Shown here one piece after another: positions 36,831 to 49,858 of a stretch of DNA of 64,000 nucleotides. How positions within the stretch are numbered: the first letter of the stretch is position 1; the number at the start of each line of letters is the position of its first letter. The stretch lies in the NCBI GenBank assembly GCA_003024785.1, contig PUQB01000605.1, forward strand, positions 1-64,000. Reading direction: 5' to 3'. Source of the stretch: Selaginella tamariscina. Lineage: Eukaryota > Streptophyta > Lycopodiopsida > Selaginellales > Selaginellaceae. The notes beneath the pieces are model-generated. The model did no database searches. It worked only from the letters and a program-made list of their open reading frames with translations, and was not told the DNA's origin. Position numbers and translations under genes: made by a program.

Positions 36831-38929
36831 TTTAATACTTTAATATCATTATTTATACAATTTGATTTCTTTGATCAATATATAAGCATTAATGGTTTCA
36901 TGGTATAATATTTATGCAAGTTCTAATACACATAAGTTTGCAATGCAAAACATGGAAGAACAAAGAAGGACCACCATTAGAATATACTAAATGAAAATTT
37001 CTTTTAAAGACTTGTAATTTGATATTTGCTGACCCATGAGTATTATGCTGATCAAAGTATATTCTATCAATATTCTTAAATATTCTATGGATATTCTAGA
37101 GTATTTAGGCTGTTTGTGGACTTCCATTGAAAATCAGAGAAAAAATAAATATAATATGTTTGCTCATGTGTATTTGTAGATGTGTGTGGGAATACCTCTA
37201 AGAATCTTCAACTAGTTTATGATATAGCATAAAAATATATAATGCACTTTATGGTTTTCATTTTGAAAATTATTTTAAAATAATGAAACTATATAGTTAA
37301 TAAAAATAAAAAAATTTAATAGAATTTACAAATCAACAATTAAACATGCTTGGTATTATTATAAAATATTTTATAACTAAAAACTTTAGTTTCAAAACAT
37401 GTTATGGTTATATTTGCATATTAGAAAATCTATTTAAATGTAAATACTAATTGTTAAATTGATTTTTTTTTTTTTGAATATTTGGTGCCACATCCTAATA
37501 TTAACATATCCTACTGAGTACGAGTGGTAATATGATTATATCTTAATATTTCTATGAATAATGATTGAAAAACATAAAGAGGGTTTTAAAGTTCTTATGA
37601 AGTTCTGGAAAATCAACAATGAGGATGATTTATATTAATGTTTTAACATCATAATAGTTAAATTATAAACACAATGAATAGTAATAATGGATCCATAAAT
37701 GTTTAACTTATTAACAATGGTCAGTATATATAAGCCAACACTTTTGTAATATATTTTTAGAGCAATAATTATTAAATTTTGGATATTGTATTAATTAATA
37801 ATTATTTTTTATATAACTTTTAACTCAAGGATGTGAGACTTACATTTAACTTTTTGAAATTAAAAAAGGATTGACAAGCATCCTTCTTGTTATAATCCAC
37901 ATGGAATTATAAAATCTTACTTTTAACATTTAAACACAAATATTTATCCAAAATATTTTGTTGTCTTTGGAATCGTATTAAAGTTTGCATCACTAAATAA
38001 CTATTTAAATAAAGATTCATAAGATAATAACTTAAACAAATTTAAATTAAAATGTTTAAAGATCTCTTATTGTTAAACAATATTCTTCATAAATGGTTCA
38101 CAAGCAATTAAAGCAAAATCTAAATAATATAAAATATATAAAGAATATTGACAATGCACACATTAATAAGTGATAATTAGTAAGTTGTTAAACAATACAC
38201 ACATGCACTCTCTTTATATTACTCTCGATACAATCTCAATCTCTTTAAGTATTATAAACAATATAAACAAAATGCTAAATGAAATGGTTGGTTAAAGATT
38301 AACATATAATATTTCTATATAAATCATTATTTATATCCATATTCATTAAATAAATAACATTCAAATTTAATTTTTAATACATTGAATTTAATTTTTATGC
38401 ATTAAATTAACAATTCAATCTCTATTTGTTCCTTATTTATATATTTCTTGTCTCCCCTTGCTTCTTCTTTCACTTTGCAAGGTCCACATATTATGTGTAC
38501 TTATAAAACCATAAATTAATTAAAAAAGGTTATTTATTATATATAATATACAATAGGGTTTTATAAAAATATACAAGCAATATAAACAAAGTACAGCAAC
38601 AAAAATCAACTTTATTAAATATTTATACCAACCTTTGTTTTCTTTTAAGTACAAATCACGGCATGTCTATTTTAAAATTCTATTATTGTTGAATTATTAC
38701 AATGAACAATACTTAATATTAGTTTTGCTTATTCCCATTCTAAAATATTCATAAACATATTCATATTAACATTAAACATATGTACTTATTTTTCTTAAAT
38801 TATAATATTAAATTTTATAAATTTAAATTTTGAATAAAAATTATTTTAACAATAAATTAGGTATATACTTTTCAAAATTAAATTTCAGAGAAAAATAAAA
38901 TAAAATGTAAACACATGTTTTCCTCCCAT
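36831..38929. other. AT-rich noncoding sequence, partly duplicated
   Basis: 37080-37500 is a direct copy of about 42160-42520 (shared GAAAATCAGAGA and GTGTGGGAATACCTCTA). 38460-38900 is an inverted copy of about 45780-46220 (shared words around CACTTTGCAAGGT and CAATAGGGTTTTAT). No coding signal is seen. Confidence 0.6.
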
Positions 38930-39330
38930 TTCATATTTCTTCCTACCATCATCTTCTGTCTTGAGTTAGAATATGCTATGTTTGTATCCTCCCCAACATA
39001 TGTATGTGTGATGACGAATATTCTTTGGCACTTGTGCTCAAGTAATAAATTGTCTACAATACTTAGTGCTTTGTGAAAATGTTCTTCCAAGTCACAATTA
39101 GGTTGGAGTTTAATATGTTTCGCAACCTAGAACATATACATGTGTGTATATTATATATATATATGGAAAGAGAGACACAAAGCAGAACTATATGTGCTTG
39201 CACCGAAGTACAAAAAAAGTCAAATGAATATAAATATATGTACATATACAATTATATTGTGTGTGTGTATTTAATAAAATGCTTGTAGAAAACATTAATT
39301 AAGTCACAGTCCTGTGTCACTAAGAGATTA
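38930..39330 (+). repeat. Conserved noncoding module R, copy 3
   Basis: Shares CATCTTCTGTC, GCTCAAGTAATAAATTGTC, GTTCTTCCAAGTCACAATTA and GTATTTAATAAAATGCTTG with the other copies. No unknown-family gene lies directly upstream here. Confidence 0.7.
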
Positions 39331-39513
39331 ACAACTACCAACATGTACAATATTAAAGACCTTCCCAAAACCATCTGACTACCCTCGAGCTGCCTCGAGT
39401 CCCCACACTCTAGACACTAAGGGAAAAAAGGGCGCAGCAGGGCCAAACCCTCAACATATTAAGATTTCTAAGGAATATTCTTGCTTATAGATATATTAAT
39501 TATGGCCAGAACA
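39330..39513 (-). repeat. LTR of gypsy family B (minus orientation)
   Basis: Read on the minus strand it starts TGTTCTGGCCATAATTAATA, just after a polypurine stretch (GGGGGAAGAT), and is collinear with LTR copies at 53620-53777 and 47446-47561. It abuts the integrase remnant at 39525. Confidence 0.55.
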
Positions 39514-39524
39514 ATCTTCCCCCT

Positions 39525-39900
39525 TAATAAGTCTTGTCCCAAGTAGTAATAAACTTACTCAAACACTAGGTGCACCTTATATCATAGCTCGTAATGAGAT
39601 ATATTTATCTCATTGGCCTTCCTTCTAATTGATAATAAATTTTAACATATCTTTCAAAACTTGATTACCCACTTTTGTCTGCCCATTTGCTTCAGAATGA
39701 TCTCCATTACATAGCTTAAGCTTTATTAACATGCACTTAAAAAGTCCTAAAAACTAGATGTACTTGGAGCAATATCATTTGAAAATCCGTGGATGGGAAA
39801 TACATGTTGTAAATACATCATAGCCAGCCCCGATGCATTCACATTCTTCCTAAAGAGAACTAGCTTGACACTTTTTGGCAAGTAGTACATGGGACTAGAG
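39525..39900 (-). pseudogene. Gypsy integrase remnant (family B)
   Basis: The minus-strand translation gives NGDHSEANGQTKVGNQVLKD (near 39680-39720), followed by MLKFIIN, equivalent to the HPQTDGQTEVVNR-L part of Ty3/gypsy integrases. The catalytic-core context is lost and stops are present. Confidence 0.6.
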
Positions 39901-41130
39901 GAACTCAAGAGTGATAAGGTGGTTCTAGAAGGGTCTCATGTTGGTAACAAATGGTGGTTTTGGGAGGATTTTAGTATTATATATGTTATTGCCTAACAAA
40001 TTGGTATTGAAGCCAAGTTCAAGATGGGTGATGGTGGGAAGGAGGAGGATAGTACTGCTGAGGAGTGGCCAATCTAAAAGATATGCTTGAGCTATACACC
40101 AATGGTGAAAAATTCAAAGAATTTCAGGAATATATAAATTACTTATCGCAAGTGATTTGTGAGCAGTTGGATATTATTGAAAATAAGCTTGTTTAAGGAA
40201 ATGTTGATGGTAAAGACCCAAATATTAGATTGTCTTCATGTTTCACTTTCCTGGTAATAATCCACATATTATTGAAAATAAGCTTGTTTAAGGAAATGTT
40301 GATGGTAAGACCCAAATATTAGATTGTCTTCATGTTTCACTTTTTTCTAGTAAAGAATCCACAAATGAGGCTATGAACTAACTAGAGATAGCAACAAACT
40401 TGCTTACTATGCAAGGATTATGATAGTAAGCAACAAACTTGCTTATCGAGCATGTTAAAGATAGTTGTTGAAGGATAAGCTACAAAGTGGTGGACACACA
40501 TCCAAAATCAATGCCAATTAGCTCATTAGGAGATGATTTAACTTGGGAGAAGTTCTCTAAGTTGTTTATGCTCCTCAGTTCAATGTCCTTATGCAAGATG
40601 TAAATTGTGACACTTACAACAAGAAAATTGATCTTGGATGATTACATTCAAAAGTTAAGTCAGTTATTGTGCCTTGTGCATGACATATTCGCCAACCAAC
40701 AAAAGATTATTTTATAAGTGGGTTATGAAATGTTAATTTGCATAGACAAGTTTAATTCAAAGAGTTTAGAGGAATTGTTCAAGTATGTTCGGTTGTTAAA
40801 TGAGGAGGACAAGGTGTTTATAGAGAAAGAATGGCGTGGTAAGAAGCATGGTAGGAGCACCTCTCTAAGTCCTTATGAGCACCATGAGTATCAAAGTAAC
40901 AACAATCATGCTAAGCCAAAGTCCAAGCTAGTGCTTATAGTTCTTATTTGGTTAATAAACGACCTAAGAAGATTGTTAAAGTTTTTGATAATGAACGTTT
41001 CCATCTGTAAATTGTTGGACATTATTCCTTGGCAAATGAGTGATAAGTGATAAGTGTCAGTAAGTAAAGGTGTCCAAGAAGAAACCATGTGGGTTATTAG
41101 TACCATTGTTTATTCTAAACAAATAGTGAG
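39895..41130 (+). pseudogene. gag: Gypsy LTR end, primer site and gag remnant
   Basis: An LTR end TTGCCTAACA (to 39998) is followed by TTGGTATTGAAGCC (40001-40014), a variant of the initiator-tRNA-Met primer site. ATG at 40024 opens gag: MGDGGKEEDSTAEEW, then DMLELYTNGEKFKEFQEYIN, and SLGDDLTWEKFSKLF near 40520. The later open part 40718-41050 has FKYVRLLNEEDKVFIEKEWR. A tandem duplication of about 95 bp (40172-40340) and many stops show decay. Confidence 0.65.
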
Positions 41131-41139
41131 GCAATATTT

Positions 41140-42110
41140 TTATGGACTTTATCACTCATTGACAAAGACACAAACTCCAACATTCTATACATGTGACAAC
41201 GTTCATTATCAAACACCTTAACAATCTTCTTAAGCCGTTTGTTGGTGGGATAAAACTAAATGCCACTAATTTGGACTTTGACCTAACATGATTGTTTTAT
41301 TTATACTCATGGTGCTCATGAGGACTTGGAGAGGTGCTCCTACCATGCTTCTTGCCATGTCGCTTGTTCTCCTTAAACACCTTCTCTTTCTCATTTAACA
41401 ACCGAACATACTTGAACAACTCATTTAAACTCTTGAATTGAATTACCAAGTTAAAAATTTCTATGCAAATTAGCACTTTATAACCCATATATATCCTTCT
41501 GCTAATTAGCAAACACATCAGGTACACACACAACATAATAACTAACTTAACTTTTCAATGTAATCATCTAAGATCATATTTACTTGCTCTAAGTGTTGTA
41601 GTTCATGTCTTACATAAGAAACATTGAACTGAGAAGCATAAACAACTTAGAAAACTCCTTCCAAGTTGCAATCAATCTCTTGGTGAGCTAATTGGCACTA
41701 ATTCCACCTCGCAACTTTACCTTCGCAGATTTTCTACCAGAAAAAAAGGAAAACGCAAAACAATATAATACTTGATTATTACCACTAATAATTCTTAAAC
41801 AAGCTAATCTTCAATAGTATTTAATTGTTTACTAATTACCTCCAAAGAACTATTTACAATACTCCTAAAATTTCTCCATATTTTTCACTGTAGTGTATAG
41901 CTCAAACACTATCTCTTAATTTGTTCACTCTTTTCTTTCCCACCGATCACTTATCTCAAGTTAGGCACTAACATGTATAATATTAGATCTAACCCCCGAA
42001 CCACCCTTAGGGTTGGCTCTAAAGGGCTTCTCCACACCTGATCTATATTAAGTTATCTTCTAATTTTTGGGGAATATTTTTGTTTTTAAATATATTAACT
42101 ATATTTATAT
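41140..42110 (-). pseudogene. gag: Inverted gag and LTR remnant, mirror of 39895-41130
   Basis: The minus-strand translation includes NELFKYVRLLNEKEKVFKEN and HGRSTSPSPHEHHEYK, the same gag C-terminal part as 40780-40890. Toward 42010 it reaches a gag start-like region and then LTR-like sequence (GGGGAATATTT near 42070). Together with 39895-41130 it forms a convergent palindrome of two gag copies centred near 41135. Confidence 0.6.
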
Positions 42111-42159
42111 AGGAACATTTGTACTATCTTATTCAAGTGCTAATCTACTTATAATCTTT

Positions 42160-42949
42160 ACATTCCAAACACTATTTGTCAACTTCTATTGAAAATCAGA
42201 GACAAAATCAATATAATATGTATGTGCATATGTGTGTGGGAATACCTCTATAGACCCTTAAACTATGATACAACGAAAATATATAATGCACTTTACATTC
42301 TTCGTTTTGAAACTTATTTTAGAATAATGAAACTAGAGCTAATAAAATTAAAAAGATAATAGAATTTCCAGGAAGTTACAATTAGAATATGCTTGATATC
42401 ATTATGGAAATATTTATATAAAACTAAAAACTTTAGTTTAAAAACACTGCAATCTGCATATTAAATGTATATGTAGATTTGATTTAATTTAAATATACAT
42501 ACTAAATATACGAGCATTGTTAAACTGAAACAAAATTTATTAGGTGTTGGCATCCTAATATTGTGAGTGATAATACGATTATATTTCTTAATATTAACTT
42601 GTATGAATCTCAGTGTGAGTACTTCATTGCCCTTCAAATGGGTTTTTCCTTGCATATGCACCTAGTGCCTTGCATATTTGAATGCTTATTTAAAAATTTA
42701 CTTTTCAATTAAAATGTCAAATAATTTTATGTACGGATAGAATATTCTCTTTATATTATGTGTATTTTTTTAAAATTATTTTGTATATAAATAATATGCC
42801 TTGAATATGCTACATTTGTATTTATGATTTATGGGAAGATGATATAACTGAACAATTCAACTAAACATCCGTGGGCAACAAGAGAAATCTAAAATAACAT
42901 GTGAATGCATTTTTAAATCGTTTGAACAGACACAACATAATATTCAGCA
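42160..42949. other. Noncoding, left part a copy of 37080-37500
   Basis: Shared text includes TTGAAAATCAGAGA and ATATATAATGCACTTTA. I see nothing else in this stretch. Confidence 0.5.
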
Positions 42950-44640
42950 TCAACATAGGTATTTATATTTGATGTATTTAGTATTAATTTTACTAATATG
43001 CATTTACATCTTGTTATACGTAATTAACTGTTGAATATTTTTTATATATCAACATTATAACTATATAGGACTTGGAGTTACCAATGAAATCTCCATGAGA
43101 AATGTTAAATTCTTTAATTAAGGCATCGGTTTTTATTTTTTTATTTTTTATTGTACTTATTAATATATGTAAATTTATGTATAGTTATACACATGAACAT
43201 AAAACATGTATTCTTACGTTATAGATTATTAGAATAATATTATAGAAACAGTTTACTTAATATTAATGTTTTGTACATAGATCCTATATTAATCTCGGTT
43301 AGTAAAATCTGTAAACAGTTCTACAGAGCAGCATTTCTTTAAAGATAAGCGTGCTGTTAAACCAGTTATTTAGTAAATAATTGTTACTAATAAAAAATAT
43401 ATTTTTTATATAAAGTGACTCACTCACTCACCTTTCCAAATTTTAAAATAGGCAAAAGTTAATTAATGATTCTTGCAAAGTATTTAAAAAACATTCAATT
43501 TTGTGGAACCTAATATTTATTCATTTGCTAGTTTCCCTTTTAATTTCATTTTGAGTTTAGGTCGCCAACAGTTGCAGTGTTTAGAGACTGTCTTTGGCCA
43601 ACCGAGTTAGATGCTAATCTTTACTTAACTCCCTTAAACTCTCAAAGGTTTAATAGTTCATTACGATGACCATTGTGTATTTGTTGTACAACTTGCCGGG
43701 CAAAGGAGACGAGTGTAAGAGCTCTCTTACGTAGAAACAGATGTATGACATATATATGCAAGTATATATTAATATGTGTTATATAATCCCAAGTGTTGCA
43801 ATAAATAGAAATTAATTTATTCTTTTTTATCAGCTATAATCATCAATATTCTAGTAGACTACATTTTTTTTAGGAAAAACATATTATGAATAAGTCCCTG
43901 AAATTGGTCGTACGACACCATTACTCATACGTTGTATATTCGAAGAGGATATCCCCATTAGCTAACGTGGAAGAAATACGGAAAGGGAATGCCATGGTTA
44001 AGGAAGAATAGAAAATTAATTAATTCTTTTTTATCAGTTCTAATCATCTAACAAAAACAAAGTTAAGTAATAATAGATTGCGGAACAAATCATTCTGTTA
44101 ATTTAATCGGATTAAGAACGTGTTATAATTAAACATACTCAATATATTATATTACAAGCATAATTAAGTAAGTGTGTATATATATATATATATATATAGC
44201 AAAGACTAAAGTGTAAGTTTAATGCATCGAATGTTTTTATATAAATATATTTAGCACTTAAAAGTAATATTTCATTTAAATTAAATCTTAAAAAATGTCA
44301 AAATGTACGATTGTTTTAGTTATGCTAAATGAGTTATTTTCTCATTTTCTTAAATTATTTGATGTTGACACCTTACAGTTTTCGACCGCTGTACTCTTAC
44401 CTTTTCGGCAGAAGTTAACATTTTTACATTTAAAAAAAGAAAAAGAATAAAATGCGTAATTTTATATAATCATTATCACTTAGAAAACAATTTTTATGTT
44501 GAATATAATAAGAGTTTAATTGTTTATTACACATAATTTACAACACATGCACATTACAATAACATAGAAAAGATTACTTATGAGAAATGTTTTTTGTTCT
44601 TCATTTCATGTTATTCTTGTCGATGTAAGTATATATATAT
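42950..44640. repeat. Segmental duplication, direct copy of about 48240-49610 and inverted copy of 51440-53000
   Basis: The AATGAAATCTCCATGAGAAA, GCATTTCTTTAAAGATAAGC and TACGTAGAAACAGATGTATG blocks recur in the same order at 48370-49060, and reversed at 52150-52880. 44460-44640 is also the reverse of 51440-51600. It lies 3' of the minus-strand gene copy at 44880, just as 51253-53000 lies 3' of the plus-strand copy at 50768. Confidence 0.75.
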
Positions 44641-44675
44641 ACGCATACATACTATAAAATACCCACACACACCGC

Positions 44676-44676
<1 letters not shown>

Positions 44677-44705
<29 letters not shown>
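44677..44705. repeat. (AC)n microsatellite
   Basis: About 14 uninterrupted AC units, 3' of gene-family copy 4. Confidence 0.95.
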
Positions 44706-44709
<4 letters not shown>

Positions 44710-44879
44710 ATTACATGTTTAATATATTAATGTATAATAACACAATTGAGAATATGTATGTATATATTATTAGATTAACAGTTGTAATAAAGAATGTCTA
44801 AAATAATGTAAAATAAAGATAACATCTTTTATTTTATATTTGATTTCCAAATTTATATTTTTGATAGTGAAAGATCAAA

Positions 44880-45325
44880 ATTGACTTTGTGACGACTGTA
44901 TTATTTAATAACTCCAAGAACTTTGGAACATCCAGCCTGGACCCTTTGCCTTGTAAGCCTGCTCTGGCCAGTTCCTTGTCTAGATACTCAATATCCTCGT
45001 CACTCACTTGAAACACTTCCTTGTCAAGGTATTCAAAACTATCTCCTATATCGTGTCCACAGTTGCCTAGGTAAAGGTAGACGCACAGCGGTGAGGTATC
45101 TTAACTTGGTTTCCTCTATTGATGCTGTCTTTGCACTGATTGGCTGCTCTGTAAAGAGCTCGAACGCCAATTCCTCCAATCTAGCCCATCAGAGATCTCA
45201 AACGCCAAGAAATTGCTCCTCATGATCCTTCTTCTCGTGTTTGATTCATACACGTCCTTCATAATTGACAGGAAATCTCTACGTTCAAATACACATCCAT
45301 ACCATCTACCCAGAACCTGATATAT
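44880..45325 (-). CDS. Unknown gene family, copy 4 (minus strand, partly disrupted)
   Basis: The minus strand reads from about 45320: RYGCVFERRDFLS-like N-terminal text, ESNTRRRIMRSNFL in a shifted frame, then GLAFELFTEQPISAKTASIE-like text. Next comes a region missing the Asp-rich tract of copy 5, and finally FQVSDEDIEYLDKELARAGL with GSRLDVPKFLELLNN. It is closest to copy 5 at 50768, with matching 5' and 3' flanks in inverted orientation, so the two arose by an inverted segmental duplication. The stop codon region differs from copy 5. Confidence 0.55.
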
Positions 45326-45329
45326 TATG

Positions 45330-46940
45330 ACATAGTAAACCGATTAAGGTTTATATGTAAAAAGGTATACTGATAAATAACTTTCAAAAATATACTAGTG
45401 TCTAATATTTTTTTCATTTTGAAATTGGCTTGTATTAAATAATTAAAAACAAAGATAATATTCTATATTAATATATTTAAATCTCATATCTGTCTTTGAT
45501 ATATTTTAGCATTCCTTTTTATTCCTATTGCACTTAGAATTCATAAATTAATGATTGAAATTAAATCTAGGGTAAACTAAAAATAATATTATTTAATAAA
45601 TTCTTTAGATTTATCTTACTTATATATTGTACATGTAGTGCTTTTTTTTTTTGCTTTTTCCTCTTGTAATGTTTATATGATTAAACATGAATGCTTTTCT
45701 TTCACTCACATGTTGTAAGCAAAAATATGTAAATGGTACAAAAAAGAAGGCTTTAAGGAAACATGTGTTTACAGTTTTTTTTTGTGTTATAAAATTTAAT
45801 TTTTAAAATATATACCTAAATTTATTATTAAAATAAATTTTATTCAAAATTATTATTATATAAGTTTAATATTATAATATAAGAAACATAAGTAGATATG
45901 TTTAAAGTTAATATGAATATGTTTTATGAATATTTTAGAATGGGAATAAGTAAAACTAATATTAAATATTGTCCATTGTAATAATCCACAATAACAAAAT
46001 TTAAGATAGATTTTACTTAAAGAAAATATATTAAGATTGGTATAAATATTTAATAAGTTGATTTTTGCTGCTGTATTTGTCCTTGTACAATCCTATATAT
46101 TTTAAACCTTATTGTATATTATATAATAAATAATATTTTTTAATTAATTTATGGTTTTATAAGTCTTTAAAATACTATGTGAATTTGTGAACCTTGCAAA
46201 GTGAAAGAAGAAACAAGATGAAATAAGAAATATATAAAAAGGAACAAATGGAGATTGAATTGTTAATTTAATATATAAAACTTAAATTCATTAAATCTTA
46301 ATGTTATTTATTTATTTGAATATAGATGTAAATAAGATTTATATATGTATATATAATATTATATGTTAATCTAATTATTAATAAACATAATAACACAATA
46401 GGGTGTATGTAACATGATATATATATGACAATTAAAGAGTGGGTTTAAACCAACATTCATTTAAGCATTTATGTTTATATTGTTTATAATGCTTAAAAAG
46501 ATTGAGATTGTATCAAGAGCAACATAAAGAAAGTCCATGTGTGTATTATTTAATAAGTTTTAATTATCATTTATTAATGTGTGCATTGTGCATCTTAAAT
46601 GCAATATTCGTTATATATTTAGATTTTGCTTTAATTGCTTGTGAGCCCTTTATGAAAAATATTGTTTAACAATAGAGATCTCTAAACATTTTAATTTAAA
46701 TTTATTTAAGCTATTCTTATGAATCTTTATTTAAATAGTTATGTAGTGATGCAAACTTTAATATTCGATTTTAAAGACAATAAAATATTTTGGATAATAT
46801 TTGTATTTAAATAAAGAAAAATAATTATTATTAATACAATATCTAAAATTTAATATTATTGCTCTTAAAATATATTATAAAGTGTTGTTTATATATAGTG
46901 ACCATTGTTAATAATTTGAACATTTATGAATCCATTATTA
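45330..46940. other. AT-rich flank, inverted duplicate of 50050-50760 and 38460-38900
   Basis: TAATGATTGAAATTAAATCTA at 45550 is the reverse of sequence near 50600, and the CAATAGGG-type region near 46100 is the reverse of 38540 and 50110. I see no gene. Confidence 0.55.
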
Positions 46941-46948
46941 TTATTCAT

Positions 46949-47368
46949 TGTCAAGCCACAACTCAAGAGCAGGATAAGACCAAGGAAGCTTGCCTTAAGA
47001 GCAAAGTAAAAGCAAAAAACAAAATAAAAATAAAAAACAGAATAATAATGATTATATAATGACTGGTGTTGAATAATAACTAATTATATAACAATTAAGT
47101 CGGAGCTTTTTATTCACAGCTCCAAAAGCTAATTTATGTATAAGTAATAAAAATGATACTCAATAGCTAATCTATGCATGAATTAAAAATAATGACCCTT
47201 ATTCTATAAATATATCTTGTAGCATATCCTATATGCATATTTTGTAAGTATATTCTGTAAATATATTTTGTATTTTGTATCTTGTAGGTTGTATTTTGTA
47301 AGTATATTATGTATTTTGTATCGAGTTGTGATAGTACTTTATGTATTCTGTATCGGGTCGTGATAACA
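46949..47368 (-). repeat. LTR related to the 29332-35320 chromovirus, minus orientation
   Basis: On the minus strand it begins TGTTATCACGACCCGATACA and ends GGCTTGACA. It is preceded by a GAGGAGGAGG polypurine tract (47369-47380). Internal landmarks GATAAGGGTCA / AATAAGGGTCA and AATTAGCTT..GAG match both LTRs of the full element. The 13-bp repeat array is diverged to ATATTTT-GTA words. The flanking internal domain is gone. Confidence 0.65.
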
Positions 47369-47445
47369 CCTCCTCCTCTAATCTGACGACTAAGAGGTTA
47401 ATAATATAGGACCAATTCTTGTTCTTGAAGAAAGGAGAGGAAAAT

Positions 47446-47561
47446 TGATATTATAAGTAAGATATTCTCTATAAAGCTAGGAATATTTGTTGAAGTGGGG
47501 ACTAAAGGGTGGTTGGTGGTTATAAGAGGGTCTTTAATATTGTTCATGTTGGTGCTTAACA
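47446..47561 (+). repeat. LTR of gypsy family B (plus orientation), truncated
   Basis: Preceded by a purine tract (GAAGAAAGGAGAGGAAAA), it opens TTGATATTATAAGTAAG and ends GGTGCTTAACA. It is the inverted counterpart of 53620-53777 inside the inverted repeat. Confidence 0.55.
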
Positions 47562-47589
47562 AATGTAGTTGCCAATCTCTCAGTCTCTT

Positions 47590-48010
47590 CACGTGACACG
47601 GGACTGTGACTTAATGAACTATTTCCTGCAAGCATTTATTAAATACACACATATATACTGTATATGTACAGTATATGTATGTAATATTTATATTCATTTG
47701 ACTTTTTTGTACCGGTGCAAGCACATATAGTTTCTGCTTTGTGTCTCTCTTTCTCTCTTGTATATACACACACGGACATATGTTCTGGTTTGCAAACAGA
47801 TTAAACTCCAAACATAATGTGACTACGAAGAACATTTTCACGAAGCACTGAGTATTATCTACAATTATTACTTGAGCACACGGTATTACTTCATCACACA
47901 TACATTAACTCTGGAAACATAGCATATTCCAACTCAAGAACGGAAGATGATGGTATAAGGAAAACCGCCATGCTAAACTTCTTGCAATGGAAAAAGATGT
48001 AATCATATAC
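47590..48010 (-). repeat. Conserved noncoding module R, copy 4 (reverse)
   Basis: The reverse complement carries CATCTTTTTCCATTGCAAGA, GCTCAAGTAATAATTGT and GTATTTAATAAATGCTTGC. It is the mirror of the copy at 53185-53640. Confidence 0.7.
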
Positions 48011-49624
48011 TAGATATACACAATCGCATTTACATAAAAAATCCCCCCAAAACACACCATGTTCCTTTTGATATAATTAATAACAACACTGTAGACTGCA
48101 TTTTAGGTTCGCAAAGGCATCAATTGAGCAAAATATGAAAGACTTCATAGAAAATCATTGGGAGCAGTCTGCAGTCATCACTACTAAACAATACAAACTT
48201 CTTTGAAGTAAAGTATTAGTAAATTATTAAGATTAGTAATATAATTATATTTGATGTATTTATTTAATTATTAATATGCATTTACATCTAGTATACGTAA
48301 TTAACTGTAGAATATTGTTTATATATATCAACATTATAACTATATAGGACTTGCTCAAGGAGTTACCAATGAAATCTCCATGAGAAACGTTAAATTCTTT
48401 AATTAAGCCCTGTTTGCTAGGGTTTTTATTGTACTTATTAATATGTAAAATTATGTATAGTTACACACATGAACATAAAAGTTCTAAGAGTATCTCACCC
48501 AACACACACACGGTTTTATACATGTATTCTTATGCATACGTTATAGATTATTAGAATAATATTATAAAAACAGTTTACTTAATATTAATGTTTTGTACAT
48601 AGATCCTATATTATATCTGGGTTACTAAAATTTGTAAACAGTTCTACAGAGCAGCATTTCTTTAAAGATAAGCGTGCTGTTAAACCAGGTATTATGTATA
48701 TATCACTGTGTTTCTGCACTATTTAGTAAATAATTGTTAATAATAAGAAATATATTTTTTATATAAAAGTCTGACTCACTCACTCACTCACTCAAAACTC
48801 AAAAGTTAATGCAAAGTATTTTAAAAACATTCAATTTTTTGGAACCTAGTTTTTGTTCAGTTGCTAGTTTCCCTTTTAATTTCATTTTTAGTTTAGGTCA
48901 CCACAGTTGCAGTTCGTTGGCCATCCGAGTTAGATGCTAATCTTTACTTAACTCCTTAAACTCTCAAGGTTTTCGTTCATTATGATTGTACAACTTGCTG
49001 GGTAAAGGAGAGAGTGTAAGCTCTTTCTCTTACGTAGAAACAGATGTATGACATATATATGCATTAATATGTGTTATATAATGCCGAGTGTTGCAATAAA
49101 TAGAAATTAATTTATTCTTTTTTATCAGTTATAATCATCAATATTCTAGTAGACTACATTCTGTATATGGTTTTTTAGGAAAATCATATTATGAATAAGT
49201 CCCTGAAATTGGTCATACGACCAATGAACTCACTACTCATATGCTGTATATTCCGAGAGGATATCCCCATTTAGCTAACGTGGAAGAAATAACACGTAAT
49301 TGGTGACAGCCAATTTCAGGGACTTATAGAAAATTAATAGAAAATTAATTAATACTTTTTATCGTTATAATCATCTAACAAAAACAAAGTTAAGTCATAT
49401 TAGATTGTGTAACAAAATTGTTCGGTTAAAATTAATCAGATTAATTGCACTTTAAAAAGTTACAATGTTAACCCACTATATAATATACTTGATGTTCTTC
49501 GTGTTGGAAATTATTTTAAAATAATTAGAATATAGTTAATAAAAAATAAAACTGAAATATTAGATACATATTTAGTTTAAGAACGTGTTATAATTAAACA
49601 TACTAGATATGTATAGATCATGCA

Positions 49625-49651
49625 ATATATATATATATATATATATGTGTG

Positions 49652-49682
<31 letters not shown>
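49625..49682. repeat. (TA)n(GT)n microsatellite
   Basis: About 11 TA units are followed by about 18 GT units, at the inner end of the left inverted-repeat arm. Another long (TA)n lies at about 49824-49860. Confidence 0.95.
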
Positions 49683-49686
<4 letters not shown>

Positions 49687-49816
49687 CCTTAGACACATGA
49701 TAAGTTACCACTCATATATATTTGCTACTATTTTAATAAATGATTTATTACACATTATTTCTTATTTATAATAAATCAAATATATTGGTATGATTTCTAT
49801 TACATAGACTTAAGTG

Positions 49817-49858
<42 letters not shown>

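Larger units (their letters stand above)
47430..49610 (+). repeat. Left arm of a large inverted repeat
   Basis: About 2.1 kb matches the reverse complement of about 51640-53790, from the family-B LTR (47446-47561) through module R (reversed), CTCCATGAGAAACGTTAAATTC and CGTAAGAGAAAGAGCTT-type sequence, to TTAAGAACGTGTTATAATTA at about 49580. The spacer between the arms, 49610-51640, holds gene-family copy 5. Confidence 0.75.
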
